64,000 bases of DNA from Leishmania mexicana MHOM/GT/2001/U1103. Lineage: Eukaryota; Euglenozoa; Kinetoplastea; Trypanosomatida; Trypanosomatidae. The position numbers and the translations under genes were made by a program. The notes under the pieces were generated by a model. That model made no database searches and was not told the origin of the DNA. It saw only the letters and a program-made list of their open reading frames with translations. Of this stretch, positions 41,974 through 51,800 are shown one piece after another (within the stretch, counting starts at the first letter, position 1; each line of letters begins with the position of its first letter). The stretch lies in contig NC_018338.1 in the NCBI RefSeq assembly GCF_000234665.1, positions 1,395,023 to 1,459,022 of the forward strand, read 5' to 3'.

Positions 41974-42806
41974 TTTTCTTCGTGTGGGCGTGTTGTGTGT
42001 GTGCTGTGTGTGGGTGTGTGAAGGCTGTACGGCGTCTCGTACCGAAGGTGCAGGAAACAGTGTGAGGTGTTGAAGCTGCTCAACGATGTCGTGTGCACGT
42101 CCTCACGCGCCTGGAAGTGACGGAAACAACTTAGACTTTCTTGAGGGTGGTTACAAGAAGGAATAGGAAACGAGAACATGGTTGGTAAAGAGAGAAGCTG
42201 CGTCGGAGAACACAAGACGCAGTGCACGAGGATGGCGCAAAATGAGCCGGCGAGTGGGAGGAGAAACACTTCTCCTGTGGGGCAGACTAAGCAAAACGCC
42301 GGCACCGCCGACACCTTTTCCTGTGCTCATCTGTTTCCAGCGTTGCCGCGGCACACACACACACATGCACGACTTCCACTTCCTGGGCGCTGGACAGTTC
42401 AACCGCAGAGGTTTGCAGGGTGCACCAGCAAGCGAGGAAGACAGGTCAGGAAAGAAAAAGATTCTGGTGTGTTGAATAGGAAGACGTGGGCCACTAAATG
42501 ACAAGACAAAGAAAGTGGATGGACACTTCCTACACTTAAACGAAAAACAGCAAGGTTAGGAGTAAAGGGAGAATAGCTCAAACCGTGAAAGCAATGCTGC
42601 ATTAGGAGACCCCCACCCCCAGAGAATCATTCTTTTTGTTGTTTAGCGAATAAACTCCGTCCCCTATGCATGCACACGATCACAAGAGTAAGCTGTTGAA
42701 CCCGCAGACAGTGAGCAAGGTGACAGGCCGCGAACTGTCAAAACGATCCAAAATGTGATCACGTAAGGGAGCGTAATGTGTGCCAGTGTCAGACTCCACG
42801 GATTGC
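41974..42806. other. intergenic spacer
   Basis: CA/GT-rich leader directly upstream of the NME7 gene (41985-42020) and the 3' UTR of SOF1. No gene recognised. Confidence 0.62.
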
Positions 42807-44141
42807 CTACTCCACGTAGCCGTAGGTCTTGCGCTTCGCCAGCGGCTTCAAGTTGTCGCCGTGAATGCGCGACATTTCTTTCACTGCCTCGCGCTTCTCG
42901 GCCTTCTTGATACGGCGTGAAGTGCGCAGAATTGCCTTGGGTGCATTGCGCTGGTTGCTAATTCGCTTCACCTCGACGAAGTTGGAGTACTTATTCTTCA
43001 AAGAGCGCATATAGTTGAACTTGTGCTTCTCTGGGCCGCGTAGTGGACGAATGGGCTTGCTGGCGTCGGACTTCCACACTCGCAGCACCGCATCTTCGCT
43101 CCCGCTGTAAATGTAGCTGTTGTCGGGAGACCACTTCACCGCGTACACGCCGGCCATCCGCTTCGTGTGGAACATCTCAATCGAGTCGGACTTGGATGTC
43201 TGGTGCAGGTCCCAAATGCGCAACGAGGCGTCTTGGGATCCAGCGGCAAACATGGTGCCAGTGGGACTAAAGTCGACACAAGTGACAGGACGGATGTGAC
43301 CCTGGAAGACGTTGCGCGGACGTCCAGGCACCCGTATGTCGAATAAGTAGCAGTTGCGGTCGTCGCTTCCCGTCACGAACACGTTCGGGTCCATCGGGTT
43401 CCACGACAGTGATGTTGAACACATCTCCATCACGATCTTGCTGTGGGCAGACTGACTGCGAACGTCGTAAAGGAAGACACCGCGATCTGCCATGCAGCAT
43501 GCGACTAGATTGGTCTCAACCTTGTTGAATCGGCAGGAAGACACCGTGTCGTCCCCCCAAGAAAACCGCTGGAGGGGCTGCGTGCGATTGACATCCCAGA
43601 TGTTCACCACATCCGACGATGTGGCGAACCACGACTTGTGGAAATGGTGATCGATGGAGGAGAATGGAAACTCACCGAGAAACTCTGCCACTGGTTCAAT
43701 ACGCTCTTCGTCAGGGTCGAAGTCCAAATCCCACATCTTCACTGTTTTGTCACGCGAAGCGCTAAAGCAAGCGACGCCATCTGGCGAGATGGCCACACCG
43801 TCCACAGAGTGTCGATGCGCGTTGATGACCGCACGCTTCTTCCGCGTCATCGCATCCCATACTATCAGCCCACCGTCAACAGAGCCCGTGGCTACAGTGG
43901 ACAGACTTGTAATATCAGTAGCAATCGACTGAATCGTATCTTGATGGCCTGGCAGCGCAGCGACAAAAGGCTTGGCAAACATACGGTCCATTTTGGCAGC
44001 AACCACCGCGCGTGTGAACTCTACCTGTTTTGCCATGGGATTAAACTTCGGATCATAATTTCGATTGACCTTGGGCACCTCCGTCGCACGATCTTTTGTC
44101 CACTCCAACTCGGAGCGGCTGATCGTCTTGATCTTGACCAT
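42807..44141 (-). CDS. SOF1: SOF1/DCAF13 WD40 protein of the small-subunit processome
   Basis: A 444-residue protein starting MVKIKTISRSELEWTKDRAT. RNYDPKFNPMAKQVEFTRAV...MDRMFAKPFVAALPGHQDTI is the conserved entry into the propeller. WD40 repeats follow (for example SVDGGLIVWDAMTRK, SRDKTVKMWDLDFD, DVVNIWDVNRTQPLQ, SQDASLRIWDLHQTS, SEDAVLRVWKSDASK). The C-terminal SOF1 domain (YMRSLKNKYSNFVEVKRISN, then a basic helix) ends the protein. SOF1 binds U3 snoRNP in the nucleolus and is needed for 18S rRNA maturation. The family start and the first ATG of the frame's coherent part set 44141; the open frame runs 20 codons further with no homology. Confidence 0.94.
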   Translation of the reverse strand: MVKIKTISRSELEWTKDRATEVPKVNRNYDPKFNPMAKQVEFTRAVVAAKMDRMFAKPFVAALPGHQDTIQSIATDITSLSTVATGSVDGGLIVWDAMTRKKRAVINAHRHSVDGVAISPDGVACFSASRDKTVKMWDLDFDPDEERIEPVAEFLGEFPFSSIDHHFHKSWFATSSDVVNIWDVNRTQPLQRFSWGDDTVSSCRFNKVETNLVACCMADRGVFLYDVRSQSAHSKIVMEMCSTSLSWNPMDPNVFVTGSDDRNCYLFDIRVPGRPRNVFQGHIRPVTCVDFSPTGTMFAAGSQDASLRIWDLHQTSKSDSIEMFHTKRMAGVYAVKWSPDNSYIYSGSEDAVLRVWKSDASKPIRPLRGPEKHKFNYMRSLKNKYSNFVEVKRISNQRNAPKAILRTSRRIKKAEKREAVKEMSRIHGDNLKPLAKRKTYGYVE

Positions 44142-44643
44142 TCTCCACCAGAAAGCGCAAGCTTCAGTAAAAGCGTTGCGTGTATCAGCGAAGGTATACA
44201 ACCAAAAAAGAAGAAATGCAAAGGACTAGAGACGAACTGAGACCACTGTGCAGACACATTGGGGCTTGAGCACAAGAGCTGAAGAACGAAAAGTAGAAAG
44301 AAAAAACGAAGACCAGGGAATCGAAGTAAAGGTAAGTAAATTACCGGAGAATAGGCTCATGTCTGCGGCAGGCAGTCCGTCGAAAGGGTTTTGCCGGCTC
44401 GCGAACGTAGACTTCGAGCTGAGCGGAAAGACATACTCGCACATGAACGCGCTGTGCAGTCGCATATATGCTTCCTTGTTCTCAAAGAGCATCCACACCG
44501 AGCCTGCCCCTAGCACTCATGTAATCTTTTTTTCTTTTTCAGTTTTTCAGGGGTTGATGGAACCACTAGTGGACATAGACAGAAATGGAGCTGAGAGGAA
44601 ACGTATTTGTATGGTGCATCCTGCGATAAAGATGAAGTGTTCA
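44142..44643. other. intergenic spacer
   Basis: Leader of SOF1 and 3' UTR of the EF-hand gene. No gene recognised. Confidence 0.65.
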
Positions 44644-45081
44644 TTAGTGAGCATCCTCTGCACTCCCGTGCTCCGTAAACGGGGCAAGCATCTTATCTAC
44701 AAACTTTTCGTAGTGGATAACACCGTTATCCTCAAATCCTTGAATTAGGTCGCGAAACTCCTCCTCGTGGTACTTCTCTCCCATAGTGGTCATGATATGT
44801 CGAAACTCGGCCACCGAGACCGTCCCGTCCAAGTCTTTGTCAAAGACACGAAACGCCTCTTTCACTGCCTCTGCCGTGTCCATCTTGTCGTCGTGTTTTT
44901 CCACAAGAGCCTCGTAGCCTGCCATGTCCACATCAGTCGCTGTCACCATTATTTCCTTGATCTTCTCCTCACTTGGATTGAGCCCTGCTGCCCTCAGCGC
45001 TGTTGGAACTGAAGCCTTTGGAATCTTGCCATCACGTTGCAGCAGCTCAAACGCCTCTTTCATCAACGTTGAACGCGACAT
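44644..45081 (-). CDS. calmodulin-like EF-hand protein
   Basis: A 145-residue protein starting [20 protein letters not shown] with calmodulin-superfamily length and two-lobed layout. Only one loop is canonical: residues 81-92 ([12 protein letters not shown]), with Asp81, Asp83, Asp85, Gly86, Thr87 and Glu92 at calcium-coordinating positions, flanked by AFRVF and [17 protein letters not shown] as in calmodulin's third EF-hand. The first, second and fourth loops are degenerate (for example [10 protein letters not shown] and [12 protein letters not shown]). This pattern suits an essential light chain or centrin/calmodulin-like adaptor and not a four-site calcium sensor. The frame extends two codons upstream without an ATG; 45081 is the start. 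Confidence 0.88.
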   Translation of the reverse strand: MSRSTLMKEAFELLQRDGKIPKASVPTALRAAGLNPSEEKIKEIMVTATDVDMAGYEALVEKHDDKMDTAEAVKEAFRVFDKDLDGTVSVAEFRHIMTTMGEKYHEEEFRDLIQGFEDNGVIHYEKFVDKMLAPFTEHGSAEDAH

Positions 45082-45592
45082 TGCCAAAGAGGAGTTGCGA
45101 GAGAAGTCCTAAAAGGAAAACGTCTTATAAAAGCGAAACGCAAGTGGAGAAACGCACTGTGGCCACTTGCATTTCAAGTAGTGTACCAATGTCAGCGAGG
45201 GGGAAGGAATAAGAAGCTGTGATCACTTTCCGTGAAAGAGAGTGGGAGCTGTGCACCGGCATGCCAAAGCATATAATATGGCCGCGCACCGAAGAACAAC
45301 ATCCAGGAGAGGCTGTAGTTGAGCAGCACCTTCGGGGATGAAGAACAAGAGAGGCGGTAATTCTCACGTTCACCCTTTTCGTCCCACTTGAGCAATCAAG
45401 CCTACATACCTGAGCGAGGACGTTCTCTTTTGGCTCTGTGTCCCTCGGCACTATTGTTTTTGCTCTGCGTTTTGTTGTGACTGTAACGACGAGTTTTTCA
45501 TTACCATTAAATCAGAAGAGACATCATGTTCGCTTGCACTGCCACCAGGGAAACAGACAAAAAAGAAGAGGCGGGGTTAAGCGACGGATCCT
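45082..45592. other. intergenic spacer
   Basis: No gene recognised. It should hold the leader of the EF-hand gene and the 3' UTR of the hypothetical gene at 45593. Confidence 0.65.
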
Positions 45593-46669
45593 CTACGCCA
45601 ACTCCACATCTCCAACAAGGATCATACCGAAACAAAACCAAAACCACCAAAACCTACGAAAACTGTCAGCAATCTTTTCAATTCCCTCAAAATGCGAGTG
45701 GGCCTTCAGCCAGTTGTACTCGGCAAAATTGGCGGGAATCTGGATCTCCTTCTTTTCCATGTCCAGGTAGTAAGGGCGACCTGGAGGTATCACTCTAACT
45801 TCCTGCCCCTTCAAAAACCAGCGGTACAGAAACGCGGACTTAAGCATGCCTGAGAGGAACTGCTCCAATTCGTCAGGGTTGACGAAGTCAGGGCTAGTTT
45901 TCCGCTTCGGGTCATCCCAAAAACTCGTCTCATATGAGTTGAATTTCAGCGTGGCCCCCACGCGAACGCGGACCTTTTCAATGTCGGCCGTCTGCCGAGT
46001 TTGCTGGGCCTCCATCATCAGTTGTACGGCTTGCAGACGAGGTGCTACAGTCAACAAAAATGTCAAAATCTCTTGCGCTGAAGCCGTATCTAAAATCTTG
46101 ACAGCACCCGAGGTCCAGTCCACGTGAAAAGCACTACGGCGCTCCGATGCTTCGCGAACAGGGTACAAGTCCACGGCTTTCGGCTCCCGTTCTTGCAGAA
46201 GCCAGTTCGTCAGAGTGCCAGTCGAAATCGTTTTTTCTGCGACCGGAATGCTCACGAGATCGGTATTGCAAGGGTCCTTCACGACATGAATAGACAAGAA
46301 AGAAAATGCTGTGGTGCGCTTGAACATGGAGTCATTATCCAAGATCCGCTTGGAAAAGCTCGTGTAATCGGCCTCTTCATCCCACGTGACGCGTTTCCAT
46401 TTCATCCGCTTTATCAGCTCCTCTGATTCGTAAAACTGCTCTAATGCGCGGGAGGCGTTCTCCTGCTTTGCCTGCTCAGAGGTCTGAGTTCCTTTCTCAT
46501 CTTTCGAGGTTCTTATGGAGCGAAAAAAATCAATTAAATCTTTCGTGTACGCAACAAACCCCTTTTCCATCTTGTAGCGCTCCTTTTGCATAGCGCGCAC
46601 GAGGTTCTTCTGCTGCATGAGCCATTCTAGGATATCAGGCTGAAAAGCCAGTCTCCTTCTAAAGGACAT
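45593..46669 (-). CDS. conserved hypothetical protein (358 aa)
   Basis: The ATG at 46669 opens a 358-residue protein (MSFRRRLAFQPDILEWLMQQ) with a basic start, a helical charged N-terminal third, a mixed middle region and an unusual aromatic end (FRRFWWFWFCFGMILVG) that could be a short membrane-associating segment. I recognise no domain. The basic N-terminus would be compatible with mitochondrial targeting. Third-codon positions are less GC-rich than in genes further left, like the other genes beside the strand-switch region. Coding status is supported by length and by its position head-to-tail in the cluster. Confidence 0.7.
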   Translation of the reverse strand: MSFRRRLAFQPDILEWLMQQKNLVRAMQKERYKMEKGFVAYTKDLIDFFRSIRTSKDEKGTQTSEQAKQENASRALEQFYESEELIKRMKWKRVTWDEEADYTSFSKRILDNDSMFKRTTAFSFLSIHVVKDPCNTDLVSIPVAEKTISTGTLTNWLLQEREPKAVDLYPVREASERRSAFHVDWTSGAVKILDTASAQEILTFLLTVAPRLQAVQLMMEAQQTRQTADIEKVRVRVGATLKFNSYETSFWDDPKRKTSPDFVNPDELEQFLSGMLKSAFLYRWFLKGQEVRVIPPGRPYYLDMEKKEIQIPANFAEYNWLKAHSHFEGIEKIADSFRRFWWFWFCFGMILVGDVELA

Positions 46670-47220
46670 GGCTCTTCCCTAGTTTCGTGGAAATCCACAC
46701 AAACCAAATGGTAATGTCTCAACTGAGTAGTTGACCTTTAATGAGCGAGGGAAGCCGAGGAGCCGATTGTGTGAGTTGTGGCAAAAGAACACCGAATTTG
46801 CAAAAAAAAGTGGAAAAGGAAGCAGTGTGAAATCGAAGTGAGGAGACATGTCGAGCGTTAGAGCTGATCCTAACCATCGAGCCCAGAGTCGACCACTGTT
46901 GTTTTACGTAATGGTACCTGTGGCGGGACTACGTACGGAAAGATTTTTTTTCAATCACTTGGCAACGAGCTATTTTTGAACGAAAACATCAGAACGCCCT
47001 CAGGTACCTGCTCTTCTTGACTTTCGCTCTATGCATGTGGATGCGGAAAGTGCAGGATTCTTGCGAAGTAGAGAGCGACTGGAGAACAACAGTGAAGGCT
47101 ATCGTTAGGCAGCAAGGAAAAGAGAAAATACAAGCGTGTAAGGACTCCTACACTTGCTCCACGCTTTTTTCAAAAGCATTCATAGAAACCGGCATTCTCC
47201 CGTTTTCACATGTATGTGTT
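46670..47220. other. intergenic spacer
   Basis: About 550 bases, AT-richer than most spacers in the window. No gene recognised. Confidence 0.65.
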
Positions 47221-47790
47221 TCACATGCTGATCATGATCCCCAGCATTTCGTAAAAGCCACGAACAAGTCCCTGATGATCCGGCCGCGCCGGAGACATGA
47301 TCAGATTTCCGTCTTTGACCATCTCGGTGGGAAGAACCTCTTTGTACTTGCCTCCAGCGATTATCATGTCCGGCAAGACTGCAAGGTAACACGTCAAGGT
47401 GCGCGACTCAGTCACGCCTGCGGCGAACAGAACCTGGATTCCGTGACAAATGGCAGCAATCGGAAGGTTATTGTCACAAAAGTGGCGAGTGAGCTCCAAC
47501 ACTTTCTGGTTTAGACGAATGTACTCTGGCGTGCGTCCACCGGTAATGTACAGGCCTTGGTACTCTGTTACATCCTCTTCATCAAATGTCTTCGTAATGG
47601 TGAAGCTATGGCCACGCATCTCCACATATGTCAGGTAGCCCGTGAAGTCGTGAATGGCGATCGTGATAGCGTCACCCTTCTTTTCTCCAGGGCAGACTAC
47701 ATCGACAATTACTTCCAGCGACTCGAGGGCTTAAAAAGGAACCATGTCCTCGTAGTCCTCCACAAAGTCACCCGCCAGTATGAGAACTTT
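47221..47790 (-). pseudogene. DJ-1/PfpI-family gene with premature stop and no ATG
   Basis: Minus-strand reading from about 47790 gives KVLILAGDFVEDYEDMVPF, a TAA stop (47731-47733), then in the same frame ALESLEVIVDVVCPG and a continuous DJ-1/PfpI domain to the stop at 47221. It includes the nucleophile-elbow AAICHGIQVLF with the conserved Cys and the GLYITGGRTPEY motif. Family members normally have Gln where the TAA sits (a VPFQAL-type motif), so a single CAA-to-TAA change explains it. There is no in-frame ATG upstream: the frame meets another stop at 47797-47799, beside an 8-base homopolymer. The downstream piece alone (about 134 residues from a GTG, or from Met at 47619) lacks the first strand of the fold. 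DJ-1/PfpI proteins act as glyoxalases, chaperones or redox sensors. Likely a recent pseudogene, unless the stop is a sequencing error. Confidence 0.8.
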
Positions 47791-48335
47791 TTTTTGTTAT
47801 TTCGCTTTTTTCGAAAAACAGAAGCGCTGCTTGGAAAAGAGTACGTAGGGATAAAGAAGCTGTGCTTAGTAGACGCAGGGCCCAACATATAAAGGCGGTG
47901 GCGGAAGGTCAGGAAACAAATACCTTGACTGCCTTTATGAAGAAAAACTGCGGTATACACAGCAGACGAGGGAGGAAGCTGACCACATTAAATTGCACTA
48001 CGTTCGCTCCAGGCGATGGCGATGTTGGCTGAACGAACTGAATTCTTTCAGAGTCGTTTTTCGGGTAGAAAACAACGGAGGCTGTAGTAGTGAAGATGTT
48101 TTAAAGGGAAAAAGATACAAGCCGACACCTCTGTTGCATTATTCTCCTTCGCCTTGCATGAGATCCTGGCGCACGAAAATAAAAAGTGCATGAAGATATG
48201 AAAAGAAAATTGGTGCTTGATGCACGATTCTCCGACACTTGCTCATGCTTACAGTATATAGCATATTCGACCCTTTTCTTCAAATAAATTCAAGTGGAAA
48301 ACACCATGTACAGTTTCATGGCGGCAGCAGCTCGC

Positions 48336-48377
48336 GGGGGGGGGAAGAACAGCTAGTGGACTCATCTCCCCCCCCCC
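48336..48377. other. opposed G9 and C10 tracts
   Basis: Nine Gs (48336-48344), 23 mixed bases and ten Cs (48368-48377). The arms are complementary and could form a stem; each strand also carries one long G-tract. Confidence 0.9.
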
Positions 48378-48639
48378 ACCCTTCCGAGCTGTCGTTTCCG
48401 GTTCCGCAACATTGGGCGCAATCATTGCACGCAGCACCAACTGCAACACCAGGTTTGTGAGCCAAGGAGTGGATTATTCCACATGAAGCGTGGTGGACAG
48501 CGCTGCACACAAAGGTTACAACTACTGGTTGCACTAAATCCGTGCAAGTAGGCTGTCTCTTACGTGCTAAATCACTTCGATAAAACACCGCAAAACTCAG
48601 AAACTGTTCTACAAGGAAGCTGGCCAGAGAAAAACAGAG

Positions 48640-49160
48640 AAACATTTTTTTCTCAACGTGTTCATTCTGTCATACAACATTAGTTCAGCTTCATTCTACT
48701 CCCGGCCTGTCACTGCTCAATTGCGTCATGGGAAGCAGCTGTAGACACGCGGTACGGCAATGCGCCAACTCAGTCATATGAGCACGGCGCCTGCTTCACA
48801 CTCTATCCGCCCCTGCATCCCAGGTCACCTCACAGCCGCTCCCATCATGCCAGTTATCACTTGGTGCATCGCTCGACATGGCCCAGGCTCCCCCACACCA
48901 GCAGGCAGTGTGAGGGCCGGGTGAGAAAAGCTCCGGTTTCACTAAGACTCTACCTAATCATATGGATGCTGCAGACAGATTCACTGTCGCATGCCGTTTC
49001 AATGCAATGCCATCCAGGACACCACCGCAGACATCAGTGACGGCAAATTGCCCTGGCCTTCCCTAGGTCGTAGGCATCTCCCTCTTTCACCACTAGAGGT
49101 GGTTCTGTATGGGCAACGATAGAGGTTCCCTGGCTTTTCCACAGAGTGGGTACTGACCCC
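48640..49160 (-). mobile_element. probable SIDER-type degenerate retroposon
   Basis: On the minus strand the block opens near 49160 with sequence containing GTGGAAAAGCCAGGGAAC and an ACCACCTCTAGTGGTGAAAG segment. It continues for about 500 bases of non-coding, distinct composition and ends near 48645 in an A-run. Length, A-rich end, position and my recollection of Leishmania SIDER2 sequence (the part around CCATGTCGAGCGATGCACC) support the call. Boundaries are approximate and no clear target-site duplication was found. Confidence 0.42.
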
Positions 49161-49385
49161 AGACAGTGCAATGTGTTCTTTGTCATCCTGCTCGTCGCAT
49201 GGTATGCAATAATGATGCTCGTCTTGTGCTCTCAAGCCGCCGGAGCAGCTCCAACAATTATCCGCCACTTTCTCGTTTTCACCTTCTGTTTCCCCTTTTT
49301 CCTCTTGCCCACTAATCTTGTGTGAAGTGCACAAAGAAAAAAAAACAGTCACTGATGAAACGGTGCAGTTTTGAATTATGCGAAG

Positions 49386-51800
49386 ATGATGGATTTTAGA
49401 GATGTTGCTGCTGAAGAGCAAATCAGGAACTTTGTGGAGTATTTTGACAGGGTAAATTACCCGTTGCAACCACTCAGTACTGAAACAAAGGCATTCTTTG
49501 GAAGATTCTTTGGAGGCAATGGCTTTGTAACGTTCTGTGATCTGCTTTTTGGCTCCTATTGCGAAAAGTACCTCGCGGAGGATGAGGAGATGTGCTGGAT
49601 GGATCACGCGAATCTTGAGCCGACTAAGAGCTTAGCGGTGACGCTTCTGAGCTTGATTCATCCGAGCTCCACTTTCATATCCACGTTGGAGGCGCTTTCG
49701 ATCCCTTCGGCTACATTCGGGGCCCACCTGAAGAAGGGGTGGAAAAACTCAACCGCTGCGCGGTCCTCCTCATTTTACTTGCTTGACCTGCCTCTTGCAG
49801 CCTTGCACCCACAGTTTTTCAAACTAATGGGCGAGCCCGCAGATTCGAATCTGTACGCACTGCCTCGCTCTCGCTGCCATCCCATCTTGCTTGTACCATT
49901 TTGGGATCCGCCGGTAGTCACACGAAAAGAGCCCAGTCAGCAGCAAGTAATGACGTCACTGCCATGCCTGCCGATGGGCTATTTTTTGTTCCGTCTTCTA
50001 CTGTTCGGCATGAAAAGGGTTCAGCGACACAGCGCCGACTTTCTTGCGTGGCGAAAACAAGAAAATATCGTTGCCTGGATGTGGCGGGCGAAAGATGGAT
50101 TGTATTCTGCATTCTACAAGACGATCCCTGTTGACATGCCCTTCTACGCGCAGCTATTGCAATCATACATTCAGATATACGTTTCGGCAACTCTTTCCCG
50201 TCACCTTAGCAGCAAAAGAAGCATTGCAGATATAAACTGGACCACCAATGATGCTACTGCTTCAGTTTTGATTTTGGCACCGGAGTTACTGGCACACAGG
50301 GAGCTGCTGCAACCAATTAGCGAAAACGATAGGGTTTCATGCAAAAATCCAGAGACTCTTGCACAGATTCTTTTCGTAGTGCCGCTCTATACTGGCATGG
50401 TCTACGCAATGTCAGAAGAGAGCAGCAGCTCTCCATTCATGGACTGCGCAGCAATCACTTCACAGGATTACTCAGTAAGCTCTTCATCCAAAGCACAGGC
50501 GGATATTGAGAACATTCGCAAAACGCTTTACAAGAATTGCCTGACGGTTCTACGTGAGTGCCTTCTATCATTGGAACTAGAGCCATACTGCAAAAATTCT
50601 CACTTTACGTATTGCCTTGAGCTCTGGGCGGTGCTTATGAACCCTTTTGAGAAGCAGCAGAAGATGGCCCCGTCGCAGTACGTAGCACAGCATTTTGAGT
50701 CCTTTGGCTTTCTCGCAGTTGATGTGTTGAACATGATCGTGAAAAGTTCTTTTGTTTATTCAATGACGGAAGCTGGGGCAAAGGTCCTGAAAAAGTGTTT
50801 TCTATTGTTGAGTCAGGACCCCGTGGTAACCCTTCTTGCAGAAATCAACGCATCGCAGCCGTCATTGCATACAGTTGCTGAGATGCTAGCCCGTCATTTT
50901 GTTCTGGATTGGATAGGCAGTGATGGTGGTATTCAGCTGCCGAATCTCCACGGGAACACGACTTGCAGCCTTGCTGCTCGAGCATATGTTTCCCTGGAAC
51001 GATTAATCAGCGACGACACGATGGAGGTGATGCAGAGCGAGCTGAAAGAGACACTCACTTTGATGGAGTGCGTCTTTCCGAAAATCACACAATTTTTGGA
51101 TACGTGGCGAGCCTCAGAGAAGGCCACGGCTAAGAATTCCAAACATGCTTCGGTACCCACCATGACAGTTGTTCGGCCGCTCACAGAGAGTGAGAAGCTG
51201 CATTTTTTTAGAGGTGGCAAAGGAAATCAAAAAGTGTTTGCAAAAGGTTTGCGTCTGCCGATTCGAAACGGATGCGTGCCTGGAAATCGTGACGCAGCGT
51301 TGAAAGCGAACCTGCGCAACGAAATACCGGCGCTGTTAGGCTTCTCCAAGTTCTTGGATGCTCTCATCGCAAAGAGTTTGGAAGAATACTACTCAAGCGT
51401 AATCCCTAAGTGCGATAATGGACACAACTTATGGCTTACCTACTCGAAGAATTACGCCTGCACGCACCACGCGTGTGAGCCAGCCATTTGGGAGTGCAGT
51501 ATTTGCGAGAAAGTCTATGGCAGCTGTTGCAGAGGGCTTCCTTCTCGGGCGAACGGAGAGCGGCTTGTCACATGCAGTGGGACAAGCGGTGCAGCGCAAC
51601 AGTGCATTGTGTGTGGTCAAGTGGTTTTGGAAGACAGTCACATGTTTTGCCTGCAGCGCGGAACCGGGGTCTATTTTTGTCCAGATTGCGCCTCTCGTCC
51701 TTTCAGTCCTCTGTCGATGCGCTGGATTGCGTCCTACCGAACTTGGGCTGTGCTGCTCGGACTCTTTTTTCTGTCCATTTTCATAAGCTTCCTAGCTTGA
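49386..51800 (+). CDS. large tail-anchored protein with C-terminal Cys-rich domain (804 aa)
   Basis: The first gene of the rightward cluster. From the ATG at 49386 it encodes 804 residues with a mixed helical body. Near residues 675-775 there is a Cys/His-rich region with CSIC, CIVC and CPDC pairs (zinc-ribbon or RING-like spacing), and the final ~19 residues (TWAVLLGLFFLSIFISFLA) form a C-terminal membrane anchor. A stretch near residue 600 (RPLTESEKLHFFRGGK) and the tail anchor faintly recall neutral sphingomyelinase SMPD4, but I would not assign that without a profile search. Third-codon positions are notably AT-rich compared with the rest of the window. A pyrimidine tract (49271-49313) with a first AG near 49326 precedes it, and two short upstream ORFs (ATGs at 49355 and 49378) overlap the start. 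Confidence 0.75.
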   Translation: MMDFRDVAAEEQIRNFVEYFDRVNYPLQPLSTETKAFFGRFFGGNGFVTFCDLLFGSYCEKYLAEDEEMCWMDHANLEPTKSLAVTLLSLIHPSSTFISTLEALSIPSATFGAHLKKGWKNSTAARSSSFYLLDLPLAALHPQFFKLMGEPADSNLYALPRSRCHPILLVPFWDPPVVTRKEPSQQQVMTSLPCLPMGYFLFRLLLFGMKRVQRHSADFLAWRKQENIVAWMWRAKDGLYSAFYKTIPVDMPFYAQLLQSYIQIYVSATLSRHLSSKRSIADINWTTNDATASVLILAPELLAHRELLQPISENDRVSCKNPETLAQILFVVPLYTGMVYAMSEESSSSPFMDCAAITSQDYSVSSSSKAQADIENIRKTLYKNCLTVLRECLLSLELEPYCKNSHFTYCLELWAVLMNPFEKQQKMAPSQYVAQHFESFGFLAVDVLNMIVKSSFVYSMTEAGAKVLKKCFLLLSQDPVVTLLAEINASQPSLHTVAEMLARHFVLDWIGSDGGIQLPNLHGNTTCSLAARAYVSLERLISDDTMEVMQSELKETLTLMECVFPKITQFLDTWRASEKATAKNSKHASVPTMTVVRPLTESEKLHFFRGGKGNQKVFAKGLRLPIRNGCVPGNRDAALKANLRNEIPALLGFSKFLDALIAKSLEEYYSSVIPKCDNGHNLWLTYSKNYACTHHACEPAIWECSICEKVYGSCCRGLPSRANGERLVTCSGTSGAAQQCIVCGQVVLEDSHMFCLQRGTGVYFCPDCASRPFSPLSMRWIASYRTWAVLLGLFFLSIFISFLA

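Larger units (their letters stand above)
47800..49385. promoter_or_regulatory. divergent strand-switch region, putative bidirectional Pol II start region
   Basis: All genes left of here read leftwards and all genes right of here read rightwards. In trypanosomatids such divergent regions are where Pol II initiates long polycistronic transcripts in both directions. The interval lacks a credible gene. A G9 tract (48336-48344) and a C10 tract (48368-48377) face each other near its centre, and a probable retroposon remnant occupies about 48640-49160. No TATA box or sharp promoter motif is evident, as expected. Confidence 0.82.

Noticed and set aside
48999..49607. Minus-strand open frame of 202 codons in the strand-switch region
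   Set aside because: Overlaps the start of the plus-strand gene and runs through the probable retroposon; the translation has no protein-like features.
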